The notes beneath the pieces were generated by a model that did not search any database, was not told the DNA's origin, and saw only the letters and a program-made list of their open reading frames with translations. From assembly GCF_005877905.1 (NCBI RefSeq), contig NZ_SWDV01000018.1, forward strand, positions 62,001 to 126,000: a DNA stretch of 64,000 nucleotides, written 5' to 3'. Of this stretch, positions 40,182 to 48,787 are shown one piece after another. The DNA is from Pseudomonas nicosulfuronedens (GTDB lineage: Bacteria > Pseudomonadota > Gammaproteobacteria > Pseudomonadales > Pseudomonadaceae). Position numbers and translations under genes: made by a program. Every line of letters starts with the position of its first letter. Position 1 is the first letter of the stretch.

Positions 40182-40508
40182 TTCATGTGGTGCGAGCGGT
40201 ATCCACGGGAATGATGGGTATCGCTGCGCTCCACGCCATCCTACGTTGATGCCCGCCTGCACCATTGCCCTCGACTGACGCCTTCGTAGGATGGGTGGAG
40301 CGCAGCGATACCCATGCTGCCGGGGTGCACCCGTACCGTACCCGCGAACGCTTTCGCACAATGATCCTCGTCACCTGAGCGCCATCCTGGCACTCCCGCC
40401 AATACGACTGGCACAGAGGAAAAGACCCCGCCCAGCGCCGCTGGCAACAATCACTTTCGATGACGCGCGCCTTCTCGGCCGCACGCTGTACTCGAAGGTG
40501 ATATCCCG
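40182..40508. repeat. Gap with an inverted pair of GTAGGATGGGTGGAGCGCAG-type repeats
   Basis: A minus unit (40213-40244) and a plus unit (40286-40315) of a repeat running GTAGGATGGGTGGAGCGCAG and on through CGATACCCAT lie between feaR and the cytochrome gene. A second inverted pair flanks the other side of the cytochrome-feaB pair at 42567-42647. The remaining part (40320-40508) should contain the cytochrome/feaB promoter; no clear element could be assigned. Confidence 0.75.
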
Positions 40509-40913
40509 ATGTCCCGCAACAAGTTCCGATTCGGCGCCCTTGGCCTGCTGCTGGCCGGCGCGCTGCTGCAGCCGATCCTGGCGTTCGCCGGCGACTGCCC
40601 GGCAACCGATGCCCAGCAGGGCGAATCCGTGTTCGCCCGCGACTGCTCGATCTGCCACACCGCCAAGGCCGACGGCCCCGGCATGATGGGCCCCAACCTG
40701 CATGGCGTGGTCGGTCGCATGGCCGGCTCGCTCGCTGGCTTCAGCTATTCCCAGGCGATGAAGGGCAAGGGCGCGGCCTGGTCCCGCGACAGCCTCGACG
40801 CCTTCGTCAGCCAACCCCAGGCCGCCGTGCCCGGTACCTACATGCCCTTCGCAGGCCTGGCCGACGCGGCCGAGCGGCGGGCGCTCACCTGCTGGCTGAG
40901 CCAGCAGCACTGA
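40509..40913 (+). CDS. Periplasmic class I cytochrome c next to feaB
   Basis: A 134-residue protein with a signal peptide (LGLLLAGALLQPILAFA, cleavage about residue 27). The heme site is CSICHT (Cys46, Cys49, His50) and the likely axial Met is Met112 in GTYMPFAGL. It is related to the cytochrome c550/cytochrome c2 class. It lies 16 bp before feaB, so it is probably expressed with it. It could accept electrons from a periplasmic amine dehydrogenase that makes phenylacetaldehyde, but no such enzyme is encoded in this window. Confidence 0.88.
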   Translation: MSRNKFRFGALGLLLAGALLQPILAFAGDCPATDAQQGESVFARDCSICHTAKADGPGMMGPNLHGVVGRMAGSLAGFSYSQAMKGKGAAWSRDSLDAFVSQPQAAVPGTYMPFAGLADAAERRALTCWLSQQH

Positions 40914-40929
40914 TCCCTCAGGAGAGACC

Positions 40930-42420
40930 ATGAACGTCACTGAAATCCTGCCCAAGGTCGCTGACTTCCTGCAGCGCAAGCATGGCTGCTTCATCGACGG
41001 CGCCTGGGTGGTGCCCGAGGGGGCCCGCACCGACGTGCTCAACCCGGCCACCGGTAAAGCCATCTCCAGCGTTGCCGACATCGATACCGACCTGCTCGAC
41101 CGCGCGGTGAAATCCGCCCAGGCTTCGTTCAAGTCCCGGGTCTGGGCCGACCTGCGCCCGGCCGACCGCGAGCGCATCCTGCTGCGCTTCGCCGATCTGG
41201 TGGAAGCCAACGGCGAAGAGCTGGCCCAGCTGGAAACCCTCAGCCAGGGCAAGTCGATCAACATCTCGCGCATGCTGGATGTGGGCGCCACCGTCGAGTT
41301 CATGCGCTACATGGCCGGTTGGGCGACCAAGATCGAAGGGCAGTCGCTGAACGTCTCCATCCCGCTGCCGCCCGGCGCCAAGTTCACCGCCTATACCCGC
41401 CGCGAGCCGGTAGGTGTGGTGGCCGGCATCGTGCCGTGGAACTTCCCGCTGATGATCGCCGTGTGGAAGCTGATCCCGGCACTGGCCACCGGCAACAGCG
41501 TGGTGATCAAGCCCGCCTCGGAAACCCCGCTGACTGCCCTGCGCCTGGCCGAACTGGCCTTCGAAGCCGGCGTGCCGGCCGGCGTGTTCAACCTGGTGAC
41601 CGGCGACGGCCCGCGTATCGGTGGCGGCCTGGCCAGCCACAAGCTGATCAACAAGGTGTCCTTCACCGGCTCCACGGCGGTGGGTCGCAGCGTCGGTCTG
41701 GCCGCCGTGCAGAACATGACCCGCTTTGCCCTGGAACTGGGCGGCAAGAACCCGATGATCGTGCTGGCGGATGCCAATATCGACAATGCCGTGCAGGGCG
41801 CGCTGCTGGGCGGCCTGCTGAACAACGGCCAGGTCTGCGCTGCGGCTTCGCGCTTCTACGTGCACCGTTCGCGCTATGACGAGTTCGTCGAAAAGCTGGC
41901 CGCCGCAGTAGCTGGCATGAGCCTGGGCGAGGGCATGGATCCGAGCGCGCAGATCAACCCGCTGGTATCCGCCAAGCAGCAGCGCAGCGTGCTGGAACAC
42001 ATCGCCCGAGCCGGCGAACAGGGCGCGCGTATCGTCTGCGGTGGCGAGCAGATCGCTGGTAACGGTTTCTACGTACAGCCCACCGTGCTGGCCGACGTGA
42101 CCATGCAGATGGCCGTGGCCCGCGACGAAGTGTTCGGCCCGGTGCTGGCGGTGCTGCCGTTCGACGACGAAGACCAGGCCATCGAGATGGCCAACGACAG
42201 CGAGTACGGCCTGGGTGCGAGCCTGTGGACCAACGACCTGTCCAAGGCCATGAACCTGGTGCCGCGCATCGAGTCCGGCACCGTATGGGTCAACGCCCAC
42301 GTGCTGCTCGATCCGAGCATGCCCTTCGGCGGCGTCAAGCAGTCGGGCATGGGCCGTGAATTCGGCCGCGCCGTGGTCGAGGCTTATACCGAAATCAAGT
42401 CGGTGTGCATCGCGCACTGA
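40930..42420 (+). CDS. feaB: Phenylacetaldehyde dehydrogenase
   Basis: A 496-residue NAD-dependent aldehyde dehydrogenase. Catalytic Cys303 lies in NNGQVCAAASRFY and Glu269 in LELGGKNPM; the cofactor segment FTGSTAVGRS is present. Downstream of feaR and near the paa genes, oxidation of phenylacetaldehyde to phenylacetate is the likely role, and the sequence fits the FeaB/PadA type. AGGAGAGACC lies directly before the ATG. A strong terminator follows. Confidence 0.9.
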   Translation: MNVTEILPKVADFLQRKHGCFIDGAWVVPEGARTDVLNPATGKAISSVADIDTDLLDRAVKSAQASFKSRVWADLRPADRERILLRFADLVEANGEELAQLETLSQGKSINISRMLDVGATVEFMRYMAGWATKIEGQSLNVSIPLPPGAKFTAYTRREPVGVVAGIVPWNFPLMIAVWKLIPALATGNSVVIKPASETPLTALRLAELAFEAGVPAGVFNLVTGDGPRIGGGLASHKLINKVSFTGSTAVGRSVGLAAVQNMTRFALELGGKNPMIVLADANIDNAVQGALLGGLLNNGQVCAAASRFYVHRSRYDEFVEKLAAAVAGMSLGEGMDPSAQINPLVSAKQQRSVLEHIARAGEQGARIVCGGEQIAGNGFYVQPTVLADVTMQMAVARDEVFGPVLAVLPFDDEDQAIEMANDSEYGLGASLWTNDLSKAMNLVPRIESGTVWVNAHVLLDPSMPFGGVKQSGMGREFGRAVVEAYTEIKSVCIAH

Positions 42421-42452
42421 TTGATAGTGAGAGCAACACCCTCGTTTAGCAG

Positions 42453-42476
42453 CGGGCCTTCGGGCCCGTTTTTTTT
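42453..42476 (+). terminator. Rho-independent terminator of feaB
   Basis: CGGGCC-TTCG-GGCCCG (42453-42468) is a 6-bp stem with a stable TTCG tetraloop, followed by eight T. Confidence 0.9.
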
Positions 42477-42502
42477 GCGCGCCATTCAGGTGTGGCAAAC
42501 CT

Positions 42503-42528
42503 GTAGGAGCGAGCTTGCTCGCTCCTAC
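42503..42528. repeat. Perfectly palindromic REP-like unit
   Basis: GTAGGAGCGAG and CTCGCTCCTAC form a perfect 11-bp hairpin around CTTG. Compared with other copies, this unit looks like a plus and a minus unit fused with the spacer lost. Confidence 0.8.
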
Positions 42529-42566
42529 GAAGAGCCAGTTCACGGCGGAGATCGGGATGGCGATTC

Positions 42567-42647
42567 GTAGGATGGATGGAGCGCAGTGATACCCATGCTG
42601 ATGGCGCGGGGCGTTGATGGGTATCGCTTCGCTCCACGCCATCCTGC
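42567..42647. repeat. Second inverted pair of GTAGGATGG...CGATACCCAT repeats
   Basis: A plus unit (42567-42596) and a minus unit (42616-42647) of the same family as 40213-40315. They lie between the feaB terminator and the fahA stop. Confidence 0.75.
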
Positions 42648-42676
42648 GTGGAGTGCCGGGCGCGGCGGTAAGCCTG

Positions 42677-43981
42677 TCAGTGGGCGGGCAGAATCCGCCC
42701 ACGGCACTCGCCGAAGCCGATGGAGGCATGCCCCTCACGGCGGCAGCGGGCGCGCAGGATGATCTCGTCGCCGTCTTCGAGGAAGCGGCGTTCCTCGCCG
42801 TTGCCCAGCACCAGCGCTTGTTTACCTCCGCCAGTGAGCTCCAGCAGGCTGCCGAAGCTGTCCGGGGTTTCCCCGGAGAGGGTACCGGAACCGAACAGAT
42901 CACCCGGTTGCAGGCGGCAGCCGTTGACGCTGTGGTGCGCGACCATCTGTGCGACGGTCCAGTACATGTTCAGCGTGTTGCTCAGGGCGATGCGCTCCGC
43001 CGGCTGGTGCTCGCGGCGCATGCGGGCGGTGTGCAGCAGGACTTCCAGTTCGATGTCCAGCGCGCCGCGGTGCTGGTCGCCCTGGTCGTAGAGGTACGGC
43101 AGCGGCTGCGGATCGCCTTCCGGACGGGCCGGCTGGGCGACGCGGAACGGTTCCAGCGCCTCGGCGGTGACCACCCAGGGTGACACCGTGGTGGCAAAGC
43201 TCTTGGACAGGAACGGCCCCAGCGGCTGGTACTCCCAGGCCTGTATGTCGCGTGCGGACCAGTCATTGAGCAGGCAGAAGCCGGCGATATGACCGGACGC
43301 GGCGTTGATCGGGATGGCCTTGCCCTGGTCGTTGCCCTGGCCGATCCAGATGCCCAGCTCCAGCTCCAGGTCCATCCGCGCGCAGGGGCCGAACACCGGC
43401 GCCTCCGCGCCAGCGGGCAGGGTCTGGCCGTTGGGGCGGCGCACTTCGGTGCCGGAGGGCACAACGGTGGACGCGCGACCGTGGTAGCCGATGGGCACGT
43501 ACTTGTAGTTGGGCAACAGAGGGTTGTCCGGGCGGAACAGCTTGCCGACGTTCTGCGCATGGTGGATGCCGACATAGAAGTCGGTGTAGTCGCCGATCTT
43601 GGCCGGCAGGTGCATGCGGCACGCGGCCTGCGGCTTGAGCAGCGCAGCGCCCAGGTGTTCCATGCGCTTCTGTTCGCCGCAGCCTTCGCTGAGCAGGTGG
43701 ATCAAGGCGTCACGCAGGGTACGGCGGGCCGTGCCGCCCAGGGCGAAGAATGCGTTCAGGCTGTCGCCGCTGGCCACCAGCGCGGCCTGGTGGGCAGCAC
43801 CGTGGAAGAGGCCGGTTTCGCAGGCGGTCTTGAGGTCGAAGATGTAGTCGCCGATGGCAACGCCGCCACGGGGCGAGTCGCCGGGTGGGCTGAATACCCC
43901 CAGCGGCAGGTTCTGCAGGGGGAAATCCGGGTGGCCGTTGGCCGATTCGATCCAGCTTTGGGTGTTCTGGGCGGTGCTCAT
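42677..43981 (-). CDS. fahA: Fumarylacetoacetase
   Basis: A 434-residue hydrolase that cleaves fumarylacetoacetate to fumarate and acetoacetate, the last step of tyrosine/homogentisate catabolism. The N-terminal domain (about 15-130) and the C-terminal catalytic domain (with DFYVGIHHAQNVGKLFRP and DLELELGIWIGQGN for metal and catalysis) are complete. AGGAG precedes ATG 43981, 1 bp after the hmgA stop. No maleylacetoacetate isomerase gene follows. Confidence 0.95.
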   Translation of the reverse strand: MSTAQNTQSWIESANGHPDFPLQNLPLGVFSPPGDSPRGGVAIGDYIFDLKTACETGLFHGAAHQAALVASGDSLNAFFALGGTARRTLRDALIHLLSEGCGEQKRMEHLGAALLKPQAACRMHLPAKIGDYTDFYVGIHHAQNVGKLFRPDNPLLPNYKYVPIGYHGRASTVVPSGTEVRRPNGQTLPAGAEAPVFGPCARMDLELELGIWIGQGNDQGKAIPINAASGHIAGFCLLNDWSARDIQAWEYQPLGPFLSKSFATTVSPWVVTAEALEPFRVAQPARPEGDPQPLPYLYDQGDQHRGALDIELEVLLHTARMRREHQPAERIALSNTLNMYWTVAQMVAHHSVNGCRLQPGDLFGSGTLSGETPDSFGSLLELTGGGKQALVLGNGEERRFLEDGDEIILRARCRREGHASIGFGECRGRILPAH

Positions 43982-43982
43982 G

Positions 43983-45275
43983 TTACTGCTCCTGGGAAGG
44001 GTCGAAGGTCTTCTGCATGCCGCTCCAGCAGCTGTCATAGTCACCCTGCAGCTGCGGGCAGTCGAGGGCGAATCGGCTGGGGCGCAGCACGCGGCCGGTC
44101 TCGAACATGAAGGCCATGGTCTTGTCGATCTTGTGGGGTTTGAGGTCGGCGGCGATCGCCTGCACGGTGGTGGCGTTGTCCGGGCCGTGGGCGCTCATGC
44201 AGTTGTGCAGCGAGGCGCCGCCGGGGACGAAGCCGTCGGCCTTGGCGTCGTACACGCCCTGGATCAGGCCCATGAACTCGTTCATCAGGTTGCGGTGGAA
44301 CCACGGCGGGCGGAAGGTGCTCTCGGCCACCATCCAGCGCGGCGGGAAGATCACGAAGTCCATGTTGGCCATGCCGTGGGTGTCGCTGGGCGAAGTCAGC
44401 ACGGTGAAGATGGACGGGTCCGGGTGGTCGTAGCTGATCGACCCGATGGTGTTGAAGCGGCGCAGGTCGTATTTGTAGGGCACGTTGTTACCGTGCCAGG
44501 CGACCACGTCCAGCGGCGAGTGATCGAGCTGGGTGGCCCAGAGTTCGCCGAGGAACTTCTGTACCAGCTGTACCGGGCCTTCGACGTCTTCGAAGTGCGC
44601 CACTGGGGTGAGGAAGTCGCGCGCGTTGGCCAGACCATTGCTGCCGATGGGGCCCAGGTCGGGGAGGCGCAGGGCGGCGCCGTGGTTTTCCGCCACATAG
44701 CCGGCGGCCTCGGCTTCCAGCAGTTCGACGCGCAAGCGCATGCCGCGCGGGATCACGGCGATCTCCAGTGGCTCCAGCTCCAGCACGCCCAGTTCGGTGA
44801 CCAGGCGCAGGCGGCCGGCCTGGGGCACGATCAGCAGCTCGCCATCAGCGTTGAAGAACACCCGGCGCATGGAGAGATTGGCGCGGTAGGCATACAGGCT
44901 GACGCCGCTGCAGGCCTCTGCCTCAGCATTGGCGGCCATGCATAGCAGGCCGTCGACGAAGTCGGTAGGCTCCTCGGGCGTCACGAAGCTGTTCCAGCGC
45001 AAGCGGTTGGGCGTGACCGGGCCGAGGGCGGTGCCGGTGATCTGCCGCTCCAGGCGTTCGAAGCGCGGGTGCGCGGCGGACGGCCGGATGCGGTACATCC
45101 AGGTGCGCCGGGCCTCGCTGCGTGGGACGGTGAAGGCAGTGCCGGAGAATTGCTCGGCGTAGAGCCCGAACGGCACCTGCTGCGGCGAGTTCATGCCCAC
45201 GGGCAGTGCACCCGGCAGGGCCTCGCTGGCGAATTCGTTGCCGAACCCGGACTGGTAGGCAGGGGAGGCGGTCAT
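43983..45275 (-). CDS. hmgA: Homogentisate 1,2-dioxygenase
   Basis: A 430-residue non-heme iron dioxygenase that opens the ring of homogentisate. Iron ligands are expected in [16 protein letters not shown] (His and Glu, about residues 326-333) and [11 protein letters not shown] (His, about 361). The start [19 protein letters not shown] is diagnostic. It is the first gene of hmgA-fahA, and its promoter carries the 19-bp palindrome of the hmgR operator. Confidence 0.96.
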   Translation of the reverse strand: MTASPAYQSGFGNEFASEALPGALPVGMNSPQQVPFGLYAEQFSGTAFTVPRSEARRTWMYRIRPSAAHPRFERLERQITGTALGPVTPNRLRWNSFVTPEEPTDFVDGLLCMAANAEAEACSGVSLYAYRANLSMRRVFFNADGELLIVPQAGRLRLVTELGVLELEPLEIAVIPRGMRLRVELLEAEAAGYVAENHGAALRLPDLGPIGSNGLANARDFLTPVAHFEDVEGPVQLVQKFLGELWATQLDHSPLDVVAWHGNNVPYKYDLRRFNTIGSISYDHPDPSIFTVLTSPSDTHGMANMDFVIFPPRWMVAESTFRPPWFHRNLMNEFMGLIQGVYDAKADGFVPGGASLHNCMSAHGPDNATTVQAIAADLKPHKIDKTMAFMFETGRVLRPSRFALDCPQLQGDYDSCWSGMQKTFDPSQEQ

Positions 45276-45293
45276 GGTGGTTTCACTCTTTTT

Positions 45294-45322
45294 ATCGTAA
45301 TTGAATTACGATTAACGTAATT
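45294..45322 (-). promoter_or_regulatory. HmgR operator between hmgA and hmgR
   Basis: ATCGTAATTGAATTACGAT (45294-45312) is a perfect 19-bp palindrome with a G centre. A third half-site CGTAATT follows at 45316-45322. It lies 19 bp before the hmgA ATG and about 60 bp before hmgR. The IclR repressor HmgR of P. putida is known to act at a palindrome of this type in this gene interval. Confidence 0.8.
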
Positions 45323-45374
45323 TCGTGTCGACGGCCCGTCAAGTCCGTCTGGGAGTTCCTTTAAGTTGAAGACC

Positions 45375-46106
45375 ATGAACGACACCGAAGACACCGTCCC
45401 GACGAAGGGCGCGAAGGTGCAGTCCGCCGAGGTGGGCACGCAGATCCTCAAGGCCCTGGCGGACCTTGCACCGAGCACCTCGCTCAAGCATCTGGGCGAG
45501 TACCTGGACATGCCGGCGGCCAAGGTCCACCGCTACCTGCAGGCGCTGATCGCCAGCGGTTTCGCCGAGCAGGACCCGCTGACCAACCATTACGGCCTGG
45601 GGCGTGAGGCGCTGTACGTCGGCCTGGCCGCAATCCGCCGGCTGGATGTGGTGAAGGTCGCCAGCCCGGCGCTGGCCGATCTGCGCGATGCGCTGGGACA
45701 GACCTGCTTCCTCGCCATCTGGGGCAGCCACGGGCCCACCGTAGTGCAGGTCGAGCCGGCCCAGGGCATGGTCACGCTGGTAACGCAGGTCGGCTCGGTG
45801 CTGCCGCTGCACGGTTCGTCCACCGGGTTGGTGTTCGCGGCATTCAAGACCGGGCTGGAGGAGGGCGCGGACCAGTCAGTGCTGGAGAGCATTCGCAGCG
45901 AAGGACTGCATGCGATCCACGGTTTGCTGATGCCGGGGGTGAACGCGTTGTCGGTGCCGCTGTTCAAGACCGGCCGCGAACTGGCCGGGGTGATTACCGT
46001 GGTGGGTTCGCAGGCGAGCTTTGCCGCTGAAGCGCAAGGGGAGGCGGCGCGGACATTGTTGGAAGCCGCTCGGGAGATCAGCTTGCGGATGGGGGGCGAA
46101 TACTAA
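45375..46106 (+). CDS. hmgR: IclR-family repressor of the homogentisate genes
   Basis: A 243-residue IclR regulator. The N-terminal winged helix-turn-helix (ILKALADLAPSTSLKHLGEY, then DMPAAKVHRYLQALIASGFA) spans about residues 15-75. The effector domain follows (GVNALSVPLFKTGRELAGVI). It is divergent from hmgA across the palindromic operator, as in P. putida, where homogentisate is the inducer. ATG 45375 is used; an in-frame TTG lies three codons earlier. Confidence 0.9.
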   Translation: MNDTEDTVPTKGAKVQSAEVGTQILKALADLAPSTSLKHLGEYLDMPAAKVHRYLQALIASGFAEQDPLTNHYGLGREALYVGLAAIRRLDVVKVASPALADLRDALGQTCFLAIWGSHGPTVVQVEPAQGMVTLVTQVGSVLPLHGSSTGLVFAAFKTGLEEGADQSVLESIRSEGLHAIHGLLMPGVNALSVPLFKTGRELAGVITVVGSQASFAAEAQGEAARTLLEAAREISLRMGGEY

Positions 46107-46129
46107 TCGCCTACTGCCCGGAGCTTTCT

Positions 46130-46208
46130 GTAGGAGCGAGCTTGCTCGCGAATGGCCTGACAGCGGAGTGACCGGGAGGTGCGGGTTCGCGAGCAAGCTC
46201 GCTCCTAC
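46130..46208. repeat. REP-like inverted pair
   Basis: A plus unit (46130-46152) and a minus unit (46185-46208) between the convergent stops of hmgR and dhcR. Confidence 0.85.
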
Positions 46209-46217
46209 AGGTAAACC

Positions 46218-47120
46218 TCACTCCTGCTCCATCCCCGCCCAATCCGTCCCCTTCACCAGCACATCGCTCAGCGCCTGCGCGGCGCTGGACAGCTGGTGCT
46301 CCGCCAGGCAGAACAGACCTACGCGGCGCTCGATGCGCGGTTCGTCGAGCGCTACGCAGCGCGCGCCCAGTTCTTCCATCTGCTGCCGGCACAGGCGCGG
46401 CACCGCACTGACGCCGAGTCCTTCGGCCACCATCCGGCCCACCGTCACCAACTGGTGGCTTTCGAACGCCACCGGCAGTCGACCGTGCCGTGACGCCAAC
46501 TGGTCTTCCAGCAACAAGCGCACGGCTGACGGGCGCTGCAGGGTGATGAAGTGATCTTCCAGCAACTGCTCCCAGGTAATTCGCGCCTCATTCGCCAGCG
46601 GTGAATCCGCCGGCAGCACCGCGACGAAACGGTCGGTATAGAAGGGAGTGAAGATCAGCCCGTCCAGGCTGTCCGGCTCCAGGGCGATGCCCAGTTCCAC
46701 CCGGCGATTGCGGACCATCTCCAGCACCTGTTCGTTGATCACGTCGTGCACCGCCACGTTCACCTTCGGGTGGCGGTCGCGGAAGGTGCGCAGCACGGCG
46801 GGCAGCAGGTTGCCGGCGAAGGAGGGCATGGCGGCGATGGAGACCTTGCCCAGTTGCAGGGTGAAGTGCTGATGCATCACTTCCTCGGCATTGTCCCAGT
46901 CCGCCAGCAGGCGGCGGGCCAGCGGCAGCAGTGTTTCGCCCTCGGGCGTGAGCGCCACGCTGCGGGTGGTGCGCACCAGCAGCTGGCCGCCCAGGGATTC
47001 CTCCAGGCTCTTGATCGCCAGGCTCAGTGCCGGTTGCGACAGGTGCAGGCGCTCGCAGGCCTGGGCAAAGCTCAGGCTCTGGGCAACGGCGAGGAAGGCG
47101 CGCAGCTGCTTCACGGTCAT
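46218..47120 (-). CDS. dhcR: LysR-family regulator of the dhcAB-atoB genes
   Basis: A 300-residue LysR protein. The N-terminal helix-turn-helix (MTVKQLRAFLAVAQSLSFAQ, then ERLHLSQPALSLAIKSLEES) covers residues 1-60; the effector domain runs from about 90. It is divergent from dhcA, in the same arrangement as DhcR in P. aeruginosa, where it activates dhcAB during carnitine catabolism. Confidence 0.88.
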   Translation of the reverse strand: MTVKQLRAFLAVAQSLSFAQACERLHLSQPALSLAIKSLEESLGGQLLVRTTRSVALTPEGETLLPLARRLLADWDNAEEVMHQHFTLQLGKVSIAAMPSFAGNLLPAVLRTFRDRHPKVNVAVHDVINEQVLEMVRNRRVELGIALEPDSLDGLIFTPFYTDRFVAVLPADSPLANEARITWEQLLEDHFITLQRPSAVRLLLEDQLASRHGRLPVAFESHQLVTVGRMVAEGLGVSAVPRLCRQQMEELGARCVALDEPRIERRVGLFCLAEHQLSSAAQALSDVLVKGTDWAGMEQE

Positions 47121-47243
47121 TTATAAGATCGCCAAATCAATCGATTGGAAAAACAAACTTAACAAATCAGTCTCCGCCGGTGAAGCTGCATTCGCTCTCT
47201 GACCGATGGGTCGGACATTCCAAATACAAGAGGCAGCAGCAAC
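47121..47243. promoter_or_regulatory. dhcR/dhcA divergent control region
   Basis: An AT-rich 123-bp interval. CAATCGATTG (47138-47147) is a 10-bp palindrome next to the dhcR start and is a candidate LysR-type recognition element. Confidence 0.45.
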
Positions 47244-47942
47244 ATGGCAGGACTCGACAAGCGTGTAGGCAGTTACGAGGAAGCCCTTGCCGGGCTCACC
47301 GACGACATGACGGTACTGGCGGGCGGTTTCGGCATCTGCGGCATCCCGGAAAACCTCATCGCGCAGATCCGCAAGCTGGGCGTGAAGGGCCTGACCGTGG
47401 TCTCCAACAACTGCGGCATCGATGGCTTCGGCCTCGGCGTGCTGCTGGAGGACCGCCAGATCCGCAAGATGATCGCTTCCTACGTTGGCGAGAACGCGCT
47501 GTTCGAGCAGCAGCTGCTGTCCGGTGAACTGGAGGTCGAGCTGACCCCGCAGGGTACCCTGGCGGAAAAACTCCGTGCCGGCGGCGCCGGCATCCCGGCC
47601 TTCTTCACCGCCACCGGCTACGGCACCCCGGTCGCCGACGGCAAGGAAGTGCGCGAGTTCGACGGCCGCCACTACGTCATGGAGCGCGCCATCACCGGCG
47701 ACTTCGCCATCGTCAAGGGCTGGAAGGCCGACCATTACGGCAACGTCATCTATCGCCACACCGCGCAGAACTTCAACCCGGTAGTCGCCACCGCGGGCCG
47801 CATCACCGTCGTCGAGGTGGAGGAGATCGTCGAGCCGGGCGAGTTGGACCCGACCCAGATCCATACGCCCGGCATCTACGTCGACCGCATCATCCAGGGA
47901 ACCTTCGAGAAGCGCATCGAAAAGCGCACCGTTCGTTCCTGA
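47244..47942 (+). CDS. dhcA: 3-ketoacid (dehydrocarnitine/acetoacetate) CoA-transferase subunit A
   Basis: A 232-residue CoA-transferase alpha subunit. The CoA-binding [13 protein letters not shown] and [17 protein letters not shown] blocks are present. With DhcB it transfers CoA to a keto acid: dehydrocarnitine in P. aeruginosa, and acetoacetate in related enzymes. Gene order dhcR-dhcA-dhcB-atoB-atoE is conserved with P. aeruginosa. Nearby hmgA-fahA yields acetoacetate, so a role in tyrosine carbon use is also plausible. Confidence 0.88.
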   Translation: MAGLDKRVGSYEEALAGLTDDMTVLAGGFGICGIPENLIAQIRKLGVKGLTVVSNNCGIDGFGLGVLLEDRQIRKMIASYVGENALFEQQLLSGELEVELTPQGTLAEKLRAGGAGIPAFFTATGYGTPVADGKEVREFDGRHYVMERAITGDFAIVKGWKADHYGNVIYRHTAQNFNPVVATAGRITVVEVEEIVEPGELDPTQIHTPGIYVDRIIQGTFEKRIEKRTVRS

Positions 47943-47968
47943 GCCCACCGGACAAGAGAGACAAGAAG

Positions 47969-48625
47969 ATGGCATTGACCCGCGAACAGATGGCTCAGCG
48001 CGTGGCGCGCGAGCTGCAGGACGGCTTCTACGTGAACCTGGGCATCGGCATCCCGACCCTGGTCGCCAACTACGTGCCTGAGGGCATGGAAGTGATGCTG
48101 CAATCGGAAAACGGCCTGCTCGGCATGGGCGCGTTCCCCACCGAGGACAGCGTCGACGCCGACATGATCAACGCCGGCAAGCAGACTGTGACCGCCGTGA
48201 AGGGCGCGTCGATTTTCTCCTCTGCCGAATCCTTCGCGATGATCCGCGGCGGCCACGTCGACCTTACCGTGCTCGGCGCCTTCGAGGTGGACGTACAGGG
48301 CAACATCGCTTCCTGGATGATCCCCGGCAAGTTGGTGAAAGGCATGGGCGGCGCCATGGACCTGGTGGCTGGCGCGGACAACATCATCGTGACCATGACC
48401 CACGCCTCCAAGGACGGCGAGTCCAAGCTGCTGGAGCGCTGCTCGCTGCCGCTGACCGGTGCCGGCTGCATCCGCAAGGTGCTGACGGACCTGGCCTACC
48501 TCGAGATCGAGGACGGCGCCTTCATCCTGCGCGAGACCGCGCCGGGCGTGAGCGTCGCCGAGATTGCCGAGAAGACCGCCGGCCGCCTGATCGTGCCGGA
48601 CGATGTGAAGGAAATGACCTTCTGA
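47969..48625 (+). CDS. dhcB: 3-ketoacid (dehydrocarnitine/acetoacetate) CoA-transferase subunit B
   Basis: A 218-residue CoA-transferase beta subunit. The catalytic Glu47 is in QSENGLLGMG, the family's active-site motif. GLY-rich YVNLGIGIPTLVANYVPEG precedes it. GAGAGACAAGAAG lies before the ATG. The gap of 26 bp to dhcA supports one operon. Confidence 0.9.
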   Translation: MALTREQMAQRVARELQDGFYVNLGIGIPTLVANYVPEGMEVMLQSENGLLGMGAFPTEDSVDADMINAGKQTVTAVKGASIFSSAESFAMIRGGHVDLTVLGAFEVDVQGNIASWMIPGKLVKGMGGAMDLVAGADNIIVTMTHASKDGESKLLERCSLPLTGAGCIRKVLTDLAYLEIEDGAFILRETAPGVSVAEIAEKTAGRLIVPDDVKEMTF

Positions 48626-48639
48626 GTGATTCCGCGATT

Positions 48640-48760
48640 CCCTCTCCCCAACCCTCTCCCTGAAGGGAGAGGGGGTGACACGGTGCCGGGATTGGCACGG
48701 GAGTCAGCCTGACGCGAACAGCCCCCTCTCCCGCTTGCGGGAGAGGGCGGGGGGAGAGGG
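48640..48760. repeat. Inverted pair of CCCTCTCCC-type palindromes inside the dhcB-atoB gap
   Basis: Units at 48640-48674 and 48724-48760 match those at 168-308 in sequence and arrangement. They occupy nearly the whole space between dhcB and atoB. Confidence 0.75.
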
Positions 48761-48787
48761 CAGCCCAAGCCTTCCGGAGAGAAATTC

